A program made the translations under genes and the position numbers. A stretch of 64,000 nt of DNA. Source: Desulfuromonadaceae bacterium (lineage in GTDB: Bacteria; Desulfobacterota; Desulfuromonadia; Geobacterales; Pseudopelobacteraceae). The stretch spans positions 1 to 64,000 of the forward strand of contig JAQUIG010000009.1 of the NCBI GenBank assembly GCA_028683435.1. The letters run 5' to 3'. How positions within the stretch are numbered: the stretch's first letter is position 1; every line of letters starts with the position of its first letter. The notes beneath the pieces are model-generated. The model ran no database searches, had not been told where the DNA came from, and saw nothing but the letters and a program-made list of their open reading frames with translations. Below are positions 45,099 to 54,521 of the stretch, one piece after another.

Positions 45099-47336
45099 TT
45101 ACGCACATTCGGAATAGCCACAGACATGGCAGACTGAACAGCCACCCTCGTGCTCGACGATTCCTCCGCACTCCGGGCAGGCACCGCGTTCATGCCGGGT
45201 AGATTCATTTTCAATGTCATACCCGCTATCTACCAAATGATCCTGAATCGCTTTTGCCACCGCATCAGCGCAGGAAAGTACTCGGTTGTCGCCGAAGCCG
45301 GACGGGCAGTGACAGGAGATCCCCTGCAGTTGTTTCACCACTTGTCTGGCCTGAATGCCGCTACGCCAGGCGAGTGACACCAGACGGCCGATCGCCTCGC
45401 TTTGGGAAGCGGCGCATCCGCCAGCCTTGCCCATCGTGGTGAACAGCTCAAATAAGCCGTTTTTGTCTTCGTTGATCGTGATATAGAGCGGGCCGCAACC
45501 GGTCTGCATCTGATGGGTAGACCCTTTCAGCGCTTTTGGACGTTCCCGTTTGACCGCTTTCTTTTCCTCTTCGACCGGTGTGGCGGCAACTGCTGCCTGC
45601 TCTTCTCTTTTGCCGGTCGACAGTACCTGTTCGTCTCTGGAGCCGTCCCGATAAATGGTGACACCCTTACAACCGGTTTCGTAGGCGAGCATGTAAACTT
45701 TTTCAACATCTTCGATAGTGGCGGAATTTGTGAAATTCACCGTTTTTGACACGGCATTGTCGGTGTAAAGCTGGAAGGCGGATTGCATCTGAATGTGGTA
45801 TTCGGGAGATATCTCGTGAGAAGTCACAAATACGTTGCGGATATCCAGCGGGATTTCGCTGATGTCATGGACGGTACCGTGCTCGGCAATTTTCTTCATG
45901 AGTTCTTCCGAGTAGAAACCACGCTCCTTTGCAATTCTCTCGAAAATCGGGTTGACCTCGATCAGCACGTTCTTGTCCATGACGGTGCGGATGTAGGAAA
46001 CAGCAAAGAGCGGTTCAACACCGGAAGACGCGTTGGCTATGATCGAGATGGTGCCTGTCGGAGCGATTGTAGTGACGGTTGCGTTTCTTTGCGGAGGCGC
46101 TCCCTTTTTGTCAAAAATAGAGCCTTTGAAGTTGGGGAACGAACCCCGCTTTTTGCCCAGTTCCTGTGATGCCAGGTGTCCTTCGTCATTTATGAGTTTC
46201 ATCACCTTCTTGCCGAGTTTTACCGCCTCGTCAGAACAGTATGGAATCCCGAGCAGAATCAGCATGTCGGCCCACCCCATGACACCCAGACCTATTTTAC
46301 GGTTGGCGTGAGTCATGTCATGAATCTGCTGCAGCGGATAGTTGTTAGCCTCGATTACGTTATCTAAAAAGTGGACTGCGTTGTAAACGGTCTCGCGCAG
46401 CTTTTTCCAGTCTACTGTGCCATCCTTGATAAAGGTACCCAGGTTGATGGAACCGAGGTTACAGGATTCATACGGCAACAGAGGTTGTTCGCCACATGGA
46501 TTGGTGGATTCGATCTCACCCACCAGAGGCGTCGGATTGTCGCGGTTCAAGCGGTCGAGAAAGACGATTCCAGGCTCGCCGTTCTCCCAGGCCTGCTTGA
46601 CGATACGCTGGAATACCTTGCGGGCGTTAAGTGAGCCGCAAACCTTTTTGTCACGGGGATTAATGAGATCGTATTCCTCATCCCGTTCTACAGCCTGCAT
46701 GAACTTTTCGGTAAGTCCTACAGATATGTTAAAATTATTAAGTTGTTTTTGGTCGGCTTTGCACATGATAAAATCCATCACGTTGGGGTGATCAACCCTC
46801 AAAATTGCCATGTTTGCGCCGCGCCTTGTCCCCCCCTGTTTTATTGTTTCTGTGGCGACATCAAAAACACGCATGAATGAGAGCGGGCCGCTCGAAATGC
46901 CGGTGGTTGTACTGACGACGTCGTTGGCCGGCCTCAGACGAGAAAATGAGAAGCCGGTGCCGCCGCCGGATTTGTGAATCAGTGCAGTATATTTGACAGC
47001 GTCAAATATTTCCTCCATTGAGTCCCCCACCGGCAGGACAAAGCAGGCCGAAAGTTGCCCCAGAGGACGTCCGGCATTCATGAGCGTAGGGGAGTTGGGG
47101 AGAAATTCGAAGCTGGTCATCATCCGATAAAAAGTATCCGATAAATCATTTACATCAGCTTTCTTGTCAAAGATTTTATCGGCTGCCGCAATTGTGTCAG
47201 CCACTCGCCGAAACATGTCGGCTGGAGTCTCAAGGACCTTGCCGGTTTCGTCACGGCGCAGGTAGCGTTTTTCCAGTACTGTGGCGGCATTTTTTGTCAG
47301 GGAGGGAGGATTGTCGGATGAGGCACTTTTTTTCAT
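45099..47336 (-). CDS. nrdJ: Vitamin B12-dependent ribonucleotide reductase (class II)
   Basis: Reduces ribonucleotides to deoxyribonucleotides with adenosylcobalamin, in aerobic or anaerobic conditions. 745 residues from ATG at 47336 (AAGGAGTTCC upstream). Signatures: NSPTLMNAGRPLGQLSACFVLPVGDS (about 65-90), KSGGGTGFSFSRLRP, NPCGEQPLLPYESCNLGSINL with active-site Cys/Glu, and ATVTTIAPTGTISIIA. A C-terminal Cys-rich region (CPECGG..CSVCHVCGYSEC) holds the redox-active pair or a zinc site. Upstream codons towards 47444 give a longer non-homologous leader and are rejected. Its promoter carries paired NrdR boxes. Confidence 0.96.
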   Translation of the reverse strand: MKKSASSDNPPSLTKNAATVLEKRYLRRDETGKVLETPADMFRRVADTIAAADKIFDKKADVNDLSDTFYRMMTSFEFLPNSPTLMNAGRPLGQLSACFVLPVGDSMEEIFDAVKYTALIHKSGGGTGFSFSRLRPANDVVSTTTGISSGPLSFMRVFDVATETIKQGGTRRGANMAILRVDHPNVMDFIMCKADQKQLNNFNISVGLTEKFMQAVERDEEYDLINPRDKKVCGSLNARKVFQRIVKQAWENGEPGIVFLDRLNRDNPTPLVGEIESTNPCGEQPLLPYESCNLGSINLGTFIKDGTVDWKKLRETVYNAVHFLDNVIEANNYPLQQIHDMTHANRKIGLGVMGWADMLILLGIPYCSDEAVKLGKKVMKLINDEGHLASQELGKKRGSFPNFKGSIFDKKGAPPQRNATVTTIAPTGTISIIANASSGVEPLFAVSYIRTVMDKNVLIEVNPIFERIAKERGFYSEELMKKIAEHGTVHDISEIPLDIRNVFVTSHEISPEYHIQMQSAFQLYTDNAVSKTVNFTNSATIEDVEKVYMLAYETGCKGVTIYRDGSRDEQVLSTGKREEQAAVAATPVEEEKKAVKRERPKALKGSTHQMQTGCGPLYITINEDKNGLFELFTTMGKAGGCAASQSEAIGRLVSLAWRSGIQARQVVKQLQGISCHCPSGFGDNRVLSCADAVAKAIQDHLVDSGYDIENESTRHERGACPECGGIVEHEGGCSVCHVCGYSECA

Positions 47337-47408
47337 AATGGAACTCCTTGTTTTATAAGCAAACTGATGAATATGACTAAATGGATGTAGTGTGTTTGAA
47401 AGCCAAAA

Positions 47409-47463
47409 CCACAATATTTTGTGGATGGAGTGGAAATAAACCACAACATGTATGTGGTGTCAA
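47409..47463 (-). promoter_or_regulatory. NrdR box pair overlapping the nrdJ promoter
   Basis: Two palindrome-like boxes: CCACAATATTTTGTGG (47409-47424) and CCACAACATGTATGTGG (47441-47457), with centres about 32 bases apart, three helical turns, as is typical of NrdR box pairs. On the minus strand TTGACA (47463-47458) and TTTATT (47440-47435) flank the second box with exactly a 17-base spacer, so that box fills the promoter spacer. NrdR binding would block the promoter. Confidence 0.8.
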
Positions 47464-47500
47464 CAAATATATTTTGTAAAAATATAACATCTTGAAAGGA

Positions 47501-47528
47501 CTGAAAAAGCTCAATATCTATATATAAT
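47501..47528 (+). promoter_or_regulatory. Promoter of the beta-helix protein gene
   Basis: Perfect -10 TATAAT (47523-47528) with CTGAAA (47501-47506) 16 bases upstream. It lies about 90 bases before the start at 47617. Confidence 0.5.
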
Positions 47529-47616
47529 GATACGTATTTTAATTAAAAAATAACATTAAATTTACAGTTCGGGTGAATCATGGTAGTTGTTCAGTGATTC
47601 TATAAGGAGCTCCCGG

Positions 47617-48693
47617 GTGAAAATTCTTTTTGCTGGCTGTGTTTTTTTATACTTGTTAACAATTTCACCTGCAGCCGCACAGGCTACAGCGGTGTATGAT
47701 GGGACGGTGTTGACCGAAGATGCCACCTGGCGTGGTTCGGTACTCGTCCGTGGCTCCGTTGTTGTGGTTCCTCATGCGACCTTGCGTATAGAACCGGGAA
47801 CTGTGGTGCGTTTTGCGGCGTCTACTGGTCAGCAACTTCCAAACCTGATTATTCAAGGGCGACTTCATGTCGCAGGAACCTCCGAAAGGCCGATTCTACT
47901 GACATCTGACCGTCCCATGCCGTCACGCGGATCCTGGGGTGGCATCGTCTTTCTTTCAACTGAAAAAAATAATCTGCTCGAAGGCTGCCGCATCGAGTAC
48001 GCCGAGACCGGAATCGATATCCGGTTTTCCACCGTTACCTTGAAGTCCGTTTCGATTGTGCATGCGAAGACCGCTTTGCTGTCGCATGACGGGGTTGTGC
48101 AGATGACCGGCGGCACCGTTTCGGATTCAGAAACCGGCATTGAGATCTATGACAGCGAGTTTGACGGCAACGATGTGACGGTCGCCTCCTGTCGGCGCGG
48201 CTGCCTGTTGAGTAAATCTTCCGTTGTAATGGCATCGCCTAACATTATGAATAATCAGCAAACCGGACTTGAAGCTGATGAATGTCGGATTAAGATAACC
48301 GGTGGAGAGTTTTCCGGAAATGTACTTGGAGCACTCATAAAAGGTGGAGAAGGGGATATTTTTATGTCCCGCTTCCTGCGGAACAGGCAGACAGCTCTGC
48401 ATCTTCTCGGCTCCCGGGTCAAAATTCAGCGCTGCCGGTTTGCCGAAAACATTCTGGACGCGCTGCGGGTTGAAGATGGCCGGGCACTTCTCATGAATAA
48501 TGCCTTTAGTTCTAATGGAGGGTTTAATTTGTTTAATGCCGGGAATGAGGTTGTCAATGCCCGGCTGAACTGGTGGGGTGGGACTGGTCTGCCGCTGGTC
48601 CGGCAAAAGATTCACGATGTGTCTCGAGACAAGAAAGCCGGTGCCGTCCAAATTCTCCCCTGGCTGAACGAACAGCCGGCGTTAATGCCGTAA
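47617..48693 (+). CDS. Exported right-handed parallel beta-helix protein
   Basis: A 358-residue exported protein. The signal peptide (KILFAGCVFLYLLTISPAAAQA) is followed by a short N-terminal capping region (VVVPHATLRIEPGTVVRFAA) and parallel beta-helix rungs of about 22-25 residues that repeat through the protein (LKSVSIVHAKTALLSHDGVV, FMSRFLRNRQTALHLLGSRV). GTG at 47617 has AAGGAG seven bases upstream. Such folds bind or cleave polysaccharides or serve as passenger domains. No catalytic Asp triad is obvious. Function unknown. Confidence 0.8.
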   Translation: MKILFAGCVFLYLLTISPAAAQATAVYDGTVLTEDATWRGSVLVRGSVVVVPHATLRIEPGTVVRFAASTGQQLPNLIIQGRLHVAGTSERPILLTSDRPMPSRGSWGGIVFLSTEKNNLLEGCRIEYAETGIDIRFSTVTLKSVSIVHAKTALLSHDGVVQMTGGTVSDSETGIEIYDSEFDGNDVTVASCRRGCLLSKSSVVMASPNIMNNQQTGLEADECRIKITGGEFSGNVLGALIKGGEGDIFMSRFLRNRQTALHLLGSRVKIQRCRFAENILDALRVEDGRALLMNNAFSSNGGFNLFNAGNEVVNARLNWWGGTGLPLVRQKIHDVSRDKKAGAVQILPWLNEQPALMP

Positions 48694-48707
48694 AAGAGGA
48701 ACATCCT

Positions 48708-49859
48708 ATGTATCTTGACAACGCTGCTACATCATTTCCCAAGCCTGAGAAGGTTTATGAAGCAGTTATTCATGCAATGCGTGATGTAGGCGCTTCTCCT
48801 GGACGGGGCGGATATCGCCGCTCACTGGAGGCAGGGCGTATCCTGTTTCAGGCTCGTGAGGCCGCTGCCGCACTTTTTTCGATTTCCGATTCGTCCCGGA
48901 TCATATTTACACAGAATGCTACCGGAGCGCTCAATCTGGCGCTGCAGGGTACCCTGGCCGCTGGCGACCATGTGATTACGACCTCCATGGAACACAACTC
49001 ACTGCTCAGACCGCTCTATGCGCTGCGAAACAAGGGTGTCGAGCTCTCTGTTATCATGGCTGGTCCCGACGGTGTTGTCTCTGTTGATGATATTCGTCGT
49101 GCAGTGCGGGAGAATACCAGGATGATAGCTGTCAGCCATGTTTCCAATGTCTGCGGTGCTATTCAGCCGATAAAGCAACTGTCGGAGATCTGCAGCGAAG
49201 CCGGCGCACGTTTTCTGCTTGATGCGGCGCAGTCGGCCGGCTATTTGCCGATTGACGTTGGACGCTATGCTGTTGACCTGTTGGCGGTTCCCGGCCATAA
49301 GGGGCTGCTGGGGCCGAGCGGCACCGGACTTTTGTATGTGGCGCCGCACGTAAATCTTAAATCCGTTATTCAGGGTGGAACCGGCAGCCATTCAACTGCT
49401 GAGGAGCAGCCGCTCGTCATGCCGGACGGTTTTGAGGCAGGTACCCATAATATCCCCGGCATTGCCGGATTGCAGGCAGGAATAGAGTTTGTTCTTGAAA
49501 GGGGGCTTTCAGTTGCCTATCAGCATGAAAATACCCTGCTCAATCTGGCGGAGCAGGCGCTGAGAGACATTCCAGGGGTGACGATCTACGGCCCGGTCGA
49601 TCCATCCGGCCGTTGCTCGGTACTCTCTTTTACCGCTTCCGGTGTTGACTCGACGCTGCTGGCTGCAGAGCTTGATCACCGTTTTGATATTGCCGTTCGG
49701 GCCGGGCTGCATTGTGCCCCCTTGGCTCACCGCACGCTGGGAACGTTTCCTGGCGGCACGGTGCGTGTAAGCCCGGGTTGGTCGACGACAAGCGAAGAGA
49801 TTGCTTTCTTTTCTGATGCAGTTGTAAAATGCATCGCTAAAATAAGAAAATCGGCATAA
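48708..49859 (+). CDS. Cysteine desulfurase family protein
   Basis: PLP-dependent class V aminotransferase. 383 residues, starting YLDNAATSFPKPEKVYEAV. PLP Lys is in VPGHKGLLGPSGTGLL (about residue 200); the catalytic Cys is in RAGLHCAPLAHRTLG (about 341). It is of the type that is not the IscS/NifS of the main Fe-S operon; no scaffold gene accompanies it. It delivers sulfur as persulfide or may act on other substrates. ATG at 48708, 14 nt after the beta-helix gene. Confidence 0.9.
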   Translation: MYLDNAATSFPKPEKVYEAVIHAMRDVGASPGRGGYRRSLEAGRILFQAREAAAALFSISDSSRIIFTQNATGALNLALQGTLAAGDHVITTSMEHNSLLRPLYALRNKGVELSVIMAGPDGVVSVDDIRRAVRENTRMIAVSHVSNVCGAIQPIKQLSEICSEAGARFLLDAAQSAGYLPIDVGRYAVDLLAVPGHKGLLGPSGTGLLYVAPHVNLKSVIQGGTGSHSTAEEQPLVMPDGFEAGTHNIPGIAGLQAGIEFVLERGLSVAYQHENTLLNLAEQALRDIPGVTIYGPVDPSGRCSVLSFTASGVDSTLLAAELDHRFDIAVRAGLHCAPLAHRTLGTFPGGTVRVSPGWSTTSEEIAFFSDAVVKCIAKIRKSA

Positions 49860-49928
49860 TAACAGTATAAATATTTGTTTCTGCTCCGGCATACTGCCGA
49901 TATCCTCGACATCTAGAGAAAGGGAATC

Positions 49929-51245
49929 ATGAAGAACTTTATTCTTGATACAAACGTATTGCTCCACGACCCTCAGTCACTGTTCAAATTTCAGGACAAC
50001 AACATTATTATCCCGATTACCGTTATTGAAGAGATCGATCGCTTCAAAAAGGATATGAACGAAACCGGCAGAAATGCGCGGATGGTGTCACGAATTCTTG
50101 ATTCAATGCGTGAGAAGGGTTCACTTGCGGCGGGTGTGGCCATGCCCGGTGGCGGAACGCTCCGGATCGAGATGTTTAGTGAGAAACATTTCAAGAATTT
50201 GCCGGTTGACCTGCGGGTGGACAATGGCGATAACCGGATAATCGCAGTTGCTCAGGATGTCCGCGATCGCTTTCCTGACGCGGTAACCATTTTTGTGACT
50301 AAAGATTCCAATCTACGCATCAAGGCTGATGCAATCGGGCTGACAGCGGAAGATTACGAGTCGGACAAAATTGATATACAGGATCTCTATTCCGGAACAA
50401 GGTCGATTGAAGTGCCCCCGGATGCAGTAGATCGATTCTATGGCCAGGGGTGGCTTGAGACCCCGGCTGACCTGGCTCCCAATGAGTTCATCACAATTGT
50501 CGACAGCGTAAACCCGAATCATTCCGCCATCTGTCGCAACGACCCTGATAATTCTCGCATTGTCCCGGTTCGCAAGGTCCCGAAGGAGGGGATCTGGAGT
50601 CTCTTCCCGCGCAACAGGGAACAGTCCTTTGCCCTTGATGTCCTGATGGACGACAGTATCAAGCTGGTGACGCTTGTCGGCAAGGCCGGAACCGGCAAGA
50701 CGCTGCTTGCGATTGCTGCCGGCCTACATAAGACTGCCGAGGAAAATATCTATACTCGTCTGCTGGTTTCGCGCCCGGTTTTTCCGATGGGCAAAGACCT
50801 CGGTTTCTTGCCGGGTGACATAGAAGAAAAGCTGACCCCCTGGATGCAGCCGATCTTTGACAATGTCGAATTGCTGATTTCCGGGCATGAATCTGAAAAA
50901 CGGCATAGCAAAGGGTACAAGGAGTTGATGGCGATGGGGCTCCTTGATATTGAACCGTTGACCTATATCCGTGGCCGTTCGATCCCGAATCAGTATCTGA
51001 TCGTTGATGAAGCCCAGAACCTGACCCCGCACGAAATCAAGACGATCGTCACCAGGGTTGGTGAAGGGACCAAGATCGTACTGACCGGTGACCCGTACCA
51101 GATCGATAATCCGTACGTGGACTCATCCAGCAACGGCCTGACCTACCTTGTCGAAAAATTCAAGGGAGAGAGGATTGCCGCTCATGTGACGCTGACCAAG
51201 GGAGAACGTTCTGAATTGGCCGAACTGGCCGCAAATCTGCTGTAA
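49929..51245 (+). CDS. PhoH family protein with PIN domain (YlaK type)
   Basis: 438 residues. The N-terminal PIN-like RNase domain (about 1-130) has FILDTNVLLHDP with an acidic active-site Asp, EEIDRFK and TKDSNLRIKA. The C-terminal PhoH ATPase (about 225-438) has Walker A VGKAGTGKTLLA and Walker B YLIVDEAQNLTP. The pair is thought to act in RNA metabolism, with the ATPase driving unwinding for the PIN nuclease. The start ATG at 49929 follows AAAGGGA. No other gene in the window depends on it visibly. Confidence 0.92.
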   Translation: MKNFILDTNVLLHDPQSLFKFQDNNIIIPITVIEEIDRFKKDMNETGRNARMVSRILDSMREKGSLAAGVAMPGGGTLRIEMFSEKHFKNLPVDLRVDNGDNRIIAVAQDVRDRFPDAVTIFVTKDSNLRIKADAIGLTAEDYESDKIDIQDLYSGTRSIEVPPDAVDRFYGQGWLETPADLAPNEFITIVDSVNPNHSAICRNDPDNSRIVPVRKVPKEGIWSLFPRNREQSFALDVLMDDSIKLVTLVGKAGTGKTLLAIAAGLHKTAEENIYTRLLVSRPVFPMGKDLGFLPGDIEEKLTPWMQPIFDNVELLISGHESEKRHSKGYKELMAMGLLDIEPLTYIRGRSIPNQYLIVDEAQNLTPHEIKTIVTRVGEGTKIVLTGDPYQIDNPYVDSSSNGLTYLVEKFKGERIAAHVTLTKGERSELAELAANLL

Positions 51246-51272
51246 AAACGATCCTAAAGGCATTATGACGTA

Positions 51273-52295
51273 ATGATTTTACTCGCAATTGAAACATCCT
51301 GTGATGAAACGGCCGCCGCTGTTGTAAGTGGCGGCCGTGAAATTCTTTCCTCAGTCGTCTCGTCCCAGATTGCTATTCATGCGGCGTACGGTGGTGTTGT
51401 GCCGGAAATCGCTTCACGTGCCCATCTGCAGTCGATCGCGCCGGTTATCAGCCAAGCGCTTCAGGATGCCGGTATCGGCATGAAGGAGCTGGAAGGGGTC
51501 GCGGTCACGCGTGGTCCCGGCTTGTCAGGGGCGCTTCTTGTCGGCTTTTCGGCAGCCAAGGCTATTGCTGCCGCTCGTAAGATCCCCTTTGTCGGTGTGC
51601 ATCACATAGAAGGTCATCTCTTTGCACCATTTCTGGAACGGCCGGTGGAATTTCCTTTCCTGGCACTGGTCGTCTCCGGCGGTCATACTCATCTGTACCA
51701 TGTCGAAGGTTTTGGCCATTACACAACCCTTGGCAGAACTATCGATGATGCTGCCGGTGAGGCGTATGACAAATGCGCCAAAATTATGGGGATGCCGTAT
51801 CCCGGCGGGGTATTGATCGATCGGATGGCTCAGAGCGGCAATCCGGCTGCGATCCGTTTGCCGAGGCCGCTGCTTCGTGACGGTACGCTCAATTTCAGTT
51901 TCAGTGGTTTGAAAACGGCGGTTCTGCAGCAGACCATGAAGAACCCAGTTGCAATTCCGAGCCAGGATGCAGATGATCTCTGTGCTTCATTCCAGGAGGC
52001 TGTCTGCCATGTCCTTGCAGCAAAAACTGAGGCTGCCATCCATCAGACCGGTGCTGCCCGTCTGGTGGTTGCGGGCGGGGTCGCCTGTAACAGCGGCCTG
52101 CGCCTTCGCATGGCTTCACTCTGCAAAAAGCTGGGTGTTGAACTTTCCATCCCGCACCCCTCACTGTGCGGCGATAATGCAGCCATGCTCGCGGTTCCTG
52201 GAGACTATTATCTCTCACATGATCTTGTCTCGCCATTGTCGCTTGATGTAACCGCTACCTGGAATATGGACAGTATAAAGGAATCAATGAAATGA
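51273..52295 (+). CDS. tsaD: tRNA N6-adenosine threonylcarbamoyltransferase
   Basis: Final step of t6A37 synthesis on ANN-decoding tRNAs. 340 residues. ETSCDETAAAVV at the start, the metal-binding HxxxH motif in GVHHIEGHLFAP (about residues 109-118), and VSGGHTHLY plus VAGGVACNSGLR are typical. ATG at 51273. It overlaps rsmA by 4 nt, so they are coupled. A YrdC/YciO protein lies in the same run at 54518, which could be the TsaC partner. Confidence 0.96.
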   Translation: MILLAIETSCDETAAAVVSGGREILSSVVSSQIAIHAAYGGVVPEIASRAHLQSIAPVISQALQDAGIGMKELEGVAVTRGPGLSGALLVGFSAAKAIAAARKIPFVGVHHIEGHLFAPFLERPVEFPFLALVVSGGHTHLYHVEGFGHYTTLGRTIDDAAGEAYDKCAKIMGMPYPGGVLIDRMAQSGNPAAIRLPRPLLRDGTLNFSFSGLKTAVLQQTMKNPVAIPSQDADDLCASFQEAVCHVLAAKTEAAIHQTGAARLVVAGGVACNSGLRLRMASLCKKLGVELSIPHPSLCGDNAAMLAVPGDYYLSHDLVSPLSLDVTATWNMDSIKESMK

Positions 52296-53137
52296 GTTCA
52301 ACTCGCCGCCCTCTGAAGTCACTTGGCCAGAACTTTCTGGTTGACCAGAATATTATCGCCAGAATCATTCAGGCGGCTGATATTCAGCCTGATCAAGCCG
52401 TACTTGAAATCGGCCCTGGGAGAGGCGCACTGACAGCTCATCTGGCCGAACGTGCCGGGCGACTGGTGTTGATCGAATTCGACCATGCGCTGGCGGCCTG
52501 GCACCACGATCAAAATAAAGACAATGGGCATGTTACCGTCATTGATGCGGATGTGCTGAAAGTTGACCTTGACGCACTTTTGTCTGAAACTCCCCAAAAG
52601 TGGAACGTGGTCGCCAACCTTCCCTATAATATCTCGACCGAAGTGCTGTTCCGGTTGTACGGCGTCCATGACAGGCTGGCGCGTATGACCCTGATGCTGC
52701 AAAAAGAGGTTGGTGACCGTCTAGCCGCCCCTCCTGATTGTTCAGCATATGGTGTGACTACCGTGCTTCTCGGGCTGTGGTTTGATATCAGCCGGGTTTT
52801 TGTGGTGCACCCAGGCAGTTTTAATCCCAGCCCGAAAGTCGATTCGGTTGTACTCAATTTCATTCCCCTTTCAGAGGCGCGGGCTGAAGTTGGTGATGAG
52901 GAGGTTTTCAGGAGCGTCGTGAAAAGCTCCTTTTCCATGCGTCGCAAGACGCTGATAAACTGCCTTAAATCTGCTGAATTCGCCAAGCAGGTAGAGTGTG
53001 GGGAGTTGCTGGAAGCGTGTGCGATTGATGGCCGCAGGAGGGGAGAAACGCTTTCTCTGGAAGAGTTTGCCGCATTGTCGCGTCACGTGACTGAACAATT
53101 ACGAGCTGCATCCGGAAAAACTGATATAAATGACTAA
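52292..53137 (+). CDS. rsmA: 16S rRNA dimethyladenosine transferase
   Basis: Dimethylates A1518/A1519 of 16S rRNA (KsgA). 281 residues. Typical segments are SLGQNFLVDQNIIARI, the SAM motif VLEIGPGRGALTAHLAE, NLPYNIST (the NLPY active motif) and FNPSPKVDSVV. It overlaps tsaD and rmuC at both ends, consistent with a tsaD-rsmA-rmuC operon. The C-terminal basic helical domain (about 200-281) is of normal length. Confidence 0.96.
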   Translation: MSSTRRPLKSLGQNFLVDQNIIARIIQAADIQPDQAVLEIGPGRGALTAHLAERAGRLVLIEFDHALAAWHHDQNKDNGHVTVIDADVLKVDLDALLSETPQKWNVVANLPYNISTEVLFRLYGVHDRLARMTLMLQKEVGDRLAAPPDCSAYGVTTVLLGLWFDISRVFVVHPGSFNPSPKVDSVVLNFIPLSEARAEVGDEEVFRSVVKSSFSMRRKTLINCLKSAEFAKQVECGELLEACAIDGRRRGETLSLEEFAALSRHVTEQLRAASGKTDIND

Positions 53138-54521
53138 TCTAATTGCATATAGTACCGTCTTACTCCTCCTGACCTGTCTGGGATTGTTGTTGGCTCTGCT
53201 CATGAGGGGGAGGCGCGGGGAATCTGAACGTGCTGACCTGCAGAACAAAATTGAGGGTATTGAAAAGCTGCTCGAACGTCATGAGCGAACCCTGCGCGAT
53301 GAGCTTGCTCGAAGTCGCGAGGAGGTTCACGCAGCTTCTCGCCGTTCGCGGGAAGAGATGACCGGCAACATAACCGTGCTGGGTGATTCATTGTCGAAGC
53401 GGATGAGTGAAATAGCCGGTCTGCAGAAAAACCAGCTGGAGCTGTTCGCCGCCCAATTGAAGGAACTTACTTCGAGCAACGAGGGGCGGCTTGATAAGTT
53501 ACGGGAAGGGGTCGATGCCCGTCTGCGGCTGATTCAGGAAGATAATGCCCGCAAACTGGAACAGATGCGGGCTACCGTTGATGAAAAACTGCACGATACC
53601 CTTGAAAAGCGTCTCGGTGAATCATTCAAGCTGGTCAGTGAGCGCCTCGAACTCGTGCAGCGCGGCCTCGGTGAAATGCAGTTACTTGCCAGCGGCGTCG
53701 GAGATCTGAAAAAGGTGCTGACAAACGTCAAGACCCGCGGTACTTTCGGGGAGATACAGCTGGCGAGCCTGTTGGAACAGATCCTGGCTCCCGGGCAGTA
53801 TGATTCAAACGTTGAAACAAGAGCTGGGAGCGGCCAGCGGGTTGAGTTTGCCCTGAAACTGCCGGGGCGTGACGGCACGCCGGAGGGGATGGTCTGGCTC
53901 CCTCTGGATGCCAAGTTCCCTCAGGAAGATTACCTGCGGCTGGTGGATGCGCAGGAGGCTGCCGATGCCGTCGCTGCTGCCGAATCGAGAAAACAGCTTG
54001 ACCGCTCGGTGCGGGAGATGGCAAAAATGATTCGCGACAAATATCTGGACCCGCCGCACACAACCGATTTCGGGGTCATGTTTCTGCCGACTGAGGGGTT
54101 GTATGCTGAAGTGCTGCGCCTGCCGGGGCTTTTTGAAGCTCTGCAGCGGGATTTCAAGGTTATGGTGGCCGGTCCGACAACGCTGGCAGCGCTGCTGAAC
54201 AGTCTGCAGATGGGGTTCAGGACGCTTGCCATCGAAAAACGCTCTGCCGAAGTATGGAACCTGCTGGGGGCGGTGCGTACGGAATTCTCTAAATTCGGTG
54301 CTATTCTTGAGAAAACGCGTAAAAAACTGGTGGAGGCGGGAAACCATATTGATCAGGCCGCTACCAGAACGAGGGCCATTGAACGTAAATTGCGTGATGT
54401 TCAGGATGTCCCGCACGATGGGTCAGAAGTTCTCCCTGAAGATATTTTCGAGCTGGACGAAATCTCTGGTATTTCTGATGGTGCTTTAGATGAGAACCAC
54501 ACGCTGGGGATGCTGCCATGA
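53130..54521 (+). CDS. rmuC: DNA recombination protein RmuC
   Basis: 463 residues. A short N-terminal membrane anchor (AYSTVLLLLTCLGLLLALLM), a long coiled coil (about 35-175) and a nuclease-like RmuC domain (about 180-400; GTFGEIQLASLLEQILAPGQY, VWLPLDAKFPQEDYLRL with a PD-(D/E)XK-like core). RmuC limits DNA inversions and is thought to act on recombination substrates. It overlaps rsmA by 8 nt and the next gene by 4 nt. Confidence 0.93.
   Translation: MTNLIAYSTVLLLLTCLGLLLALLMRGRRGESERADLQNKIEGIEKLLERHERTLRDELARSREEVHAASRRSREEMTGNITVLGDSLSKRMSEIAGLQKNQLELFAAQLKELTSSNEGRLDKLREGVDARLRLIQEDNARKLEQMRATVDEKLHDTLEKRLGESFKLVSERLELVQRGLGEMQLLASGVGDLKKVLTNVKTRGTFGEIQLASLLEQILAPGQYDSNVETRAGSGQRVEFALKLPGRDGTPEGMVWLPLDAKFPQEDYLRLVDAQEAADAVAAAESRKQLDRSVREMAKMIRDKYLDPPHTTDFGVMFLPTEGLYAEVLRLPGLFEALQRDFKVMVAGPTTLAALLNSLQMGFRTLAIEKRSAEVWNLLGAVRTEFSKFGAILEKTRKKLVEAGNHIDQAATRTRAIERKLRDVQDVPHDGSEVLPEDIFELDEISGISDGALDENHTLGMLP

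Noticed and set aside
47337..47600. Cobalamin riboswitch before nrdJ
   Set aside because: No B12-box-like conserved core is visible. The palindromic NrdR boxes and promoter explain the region better.
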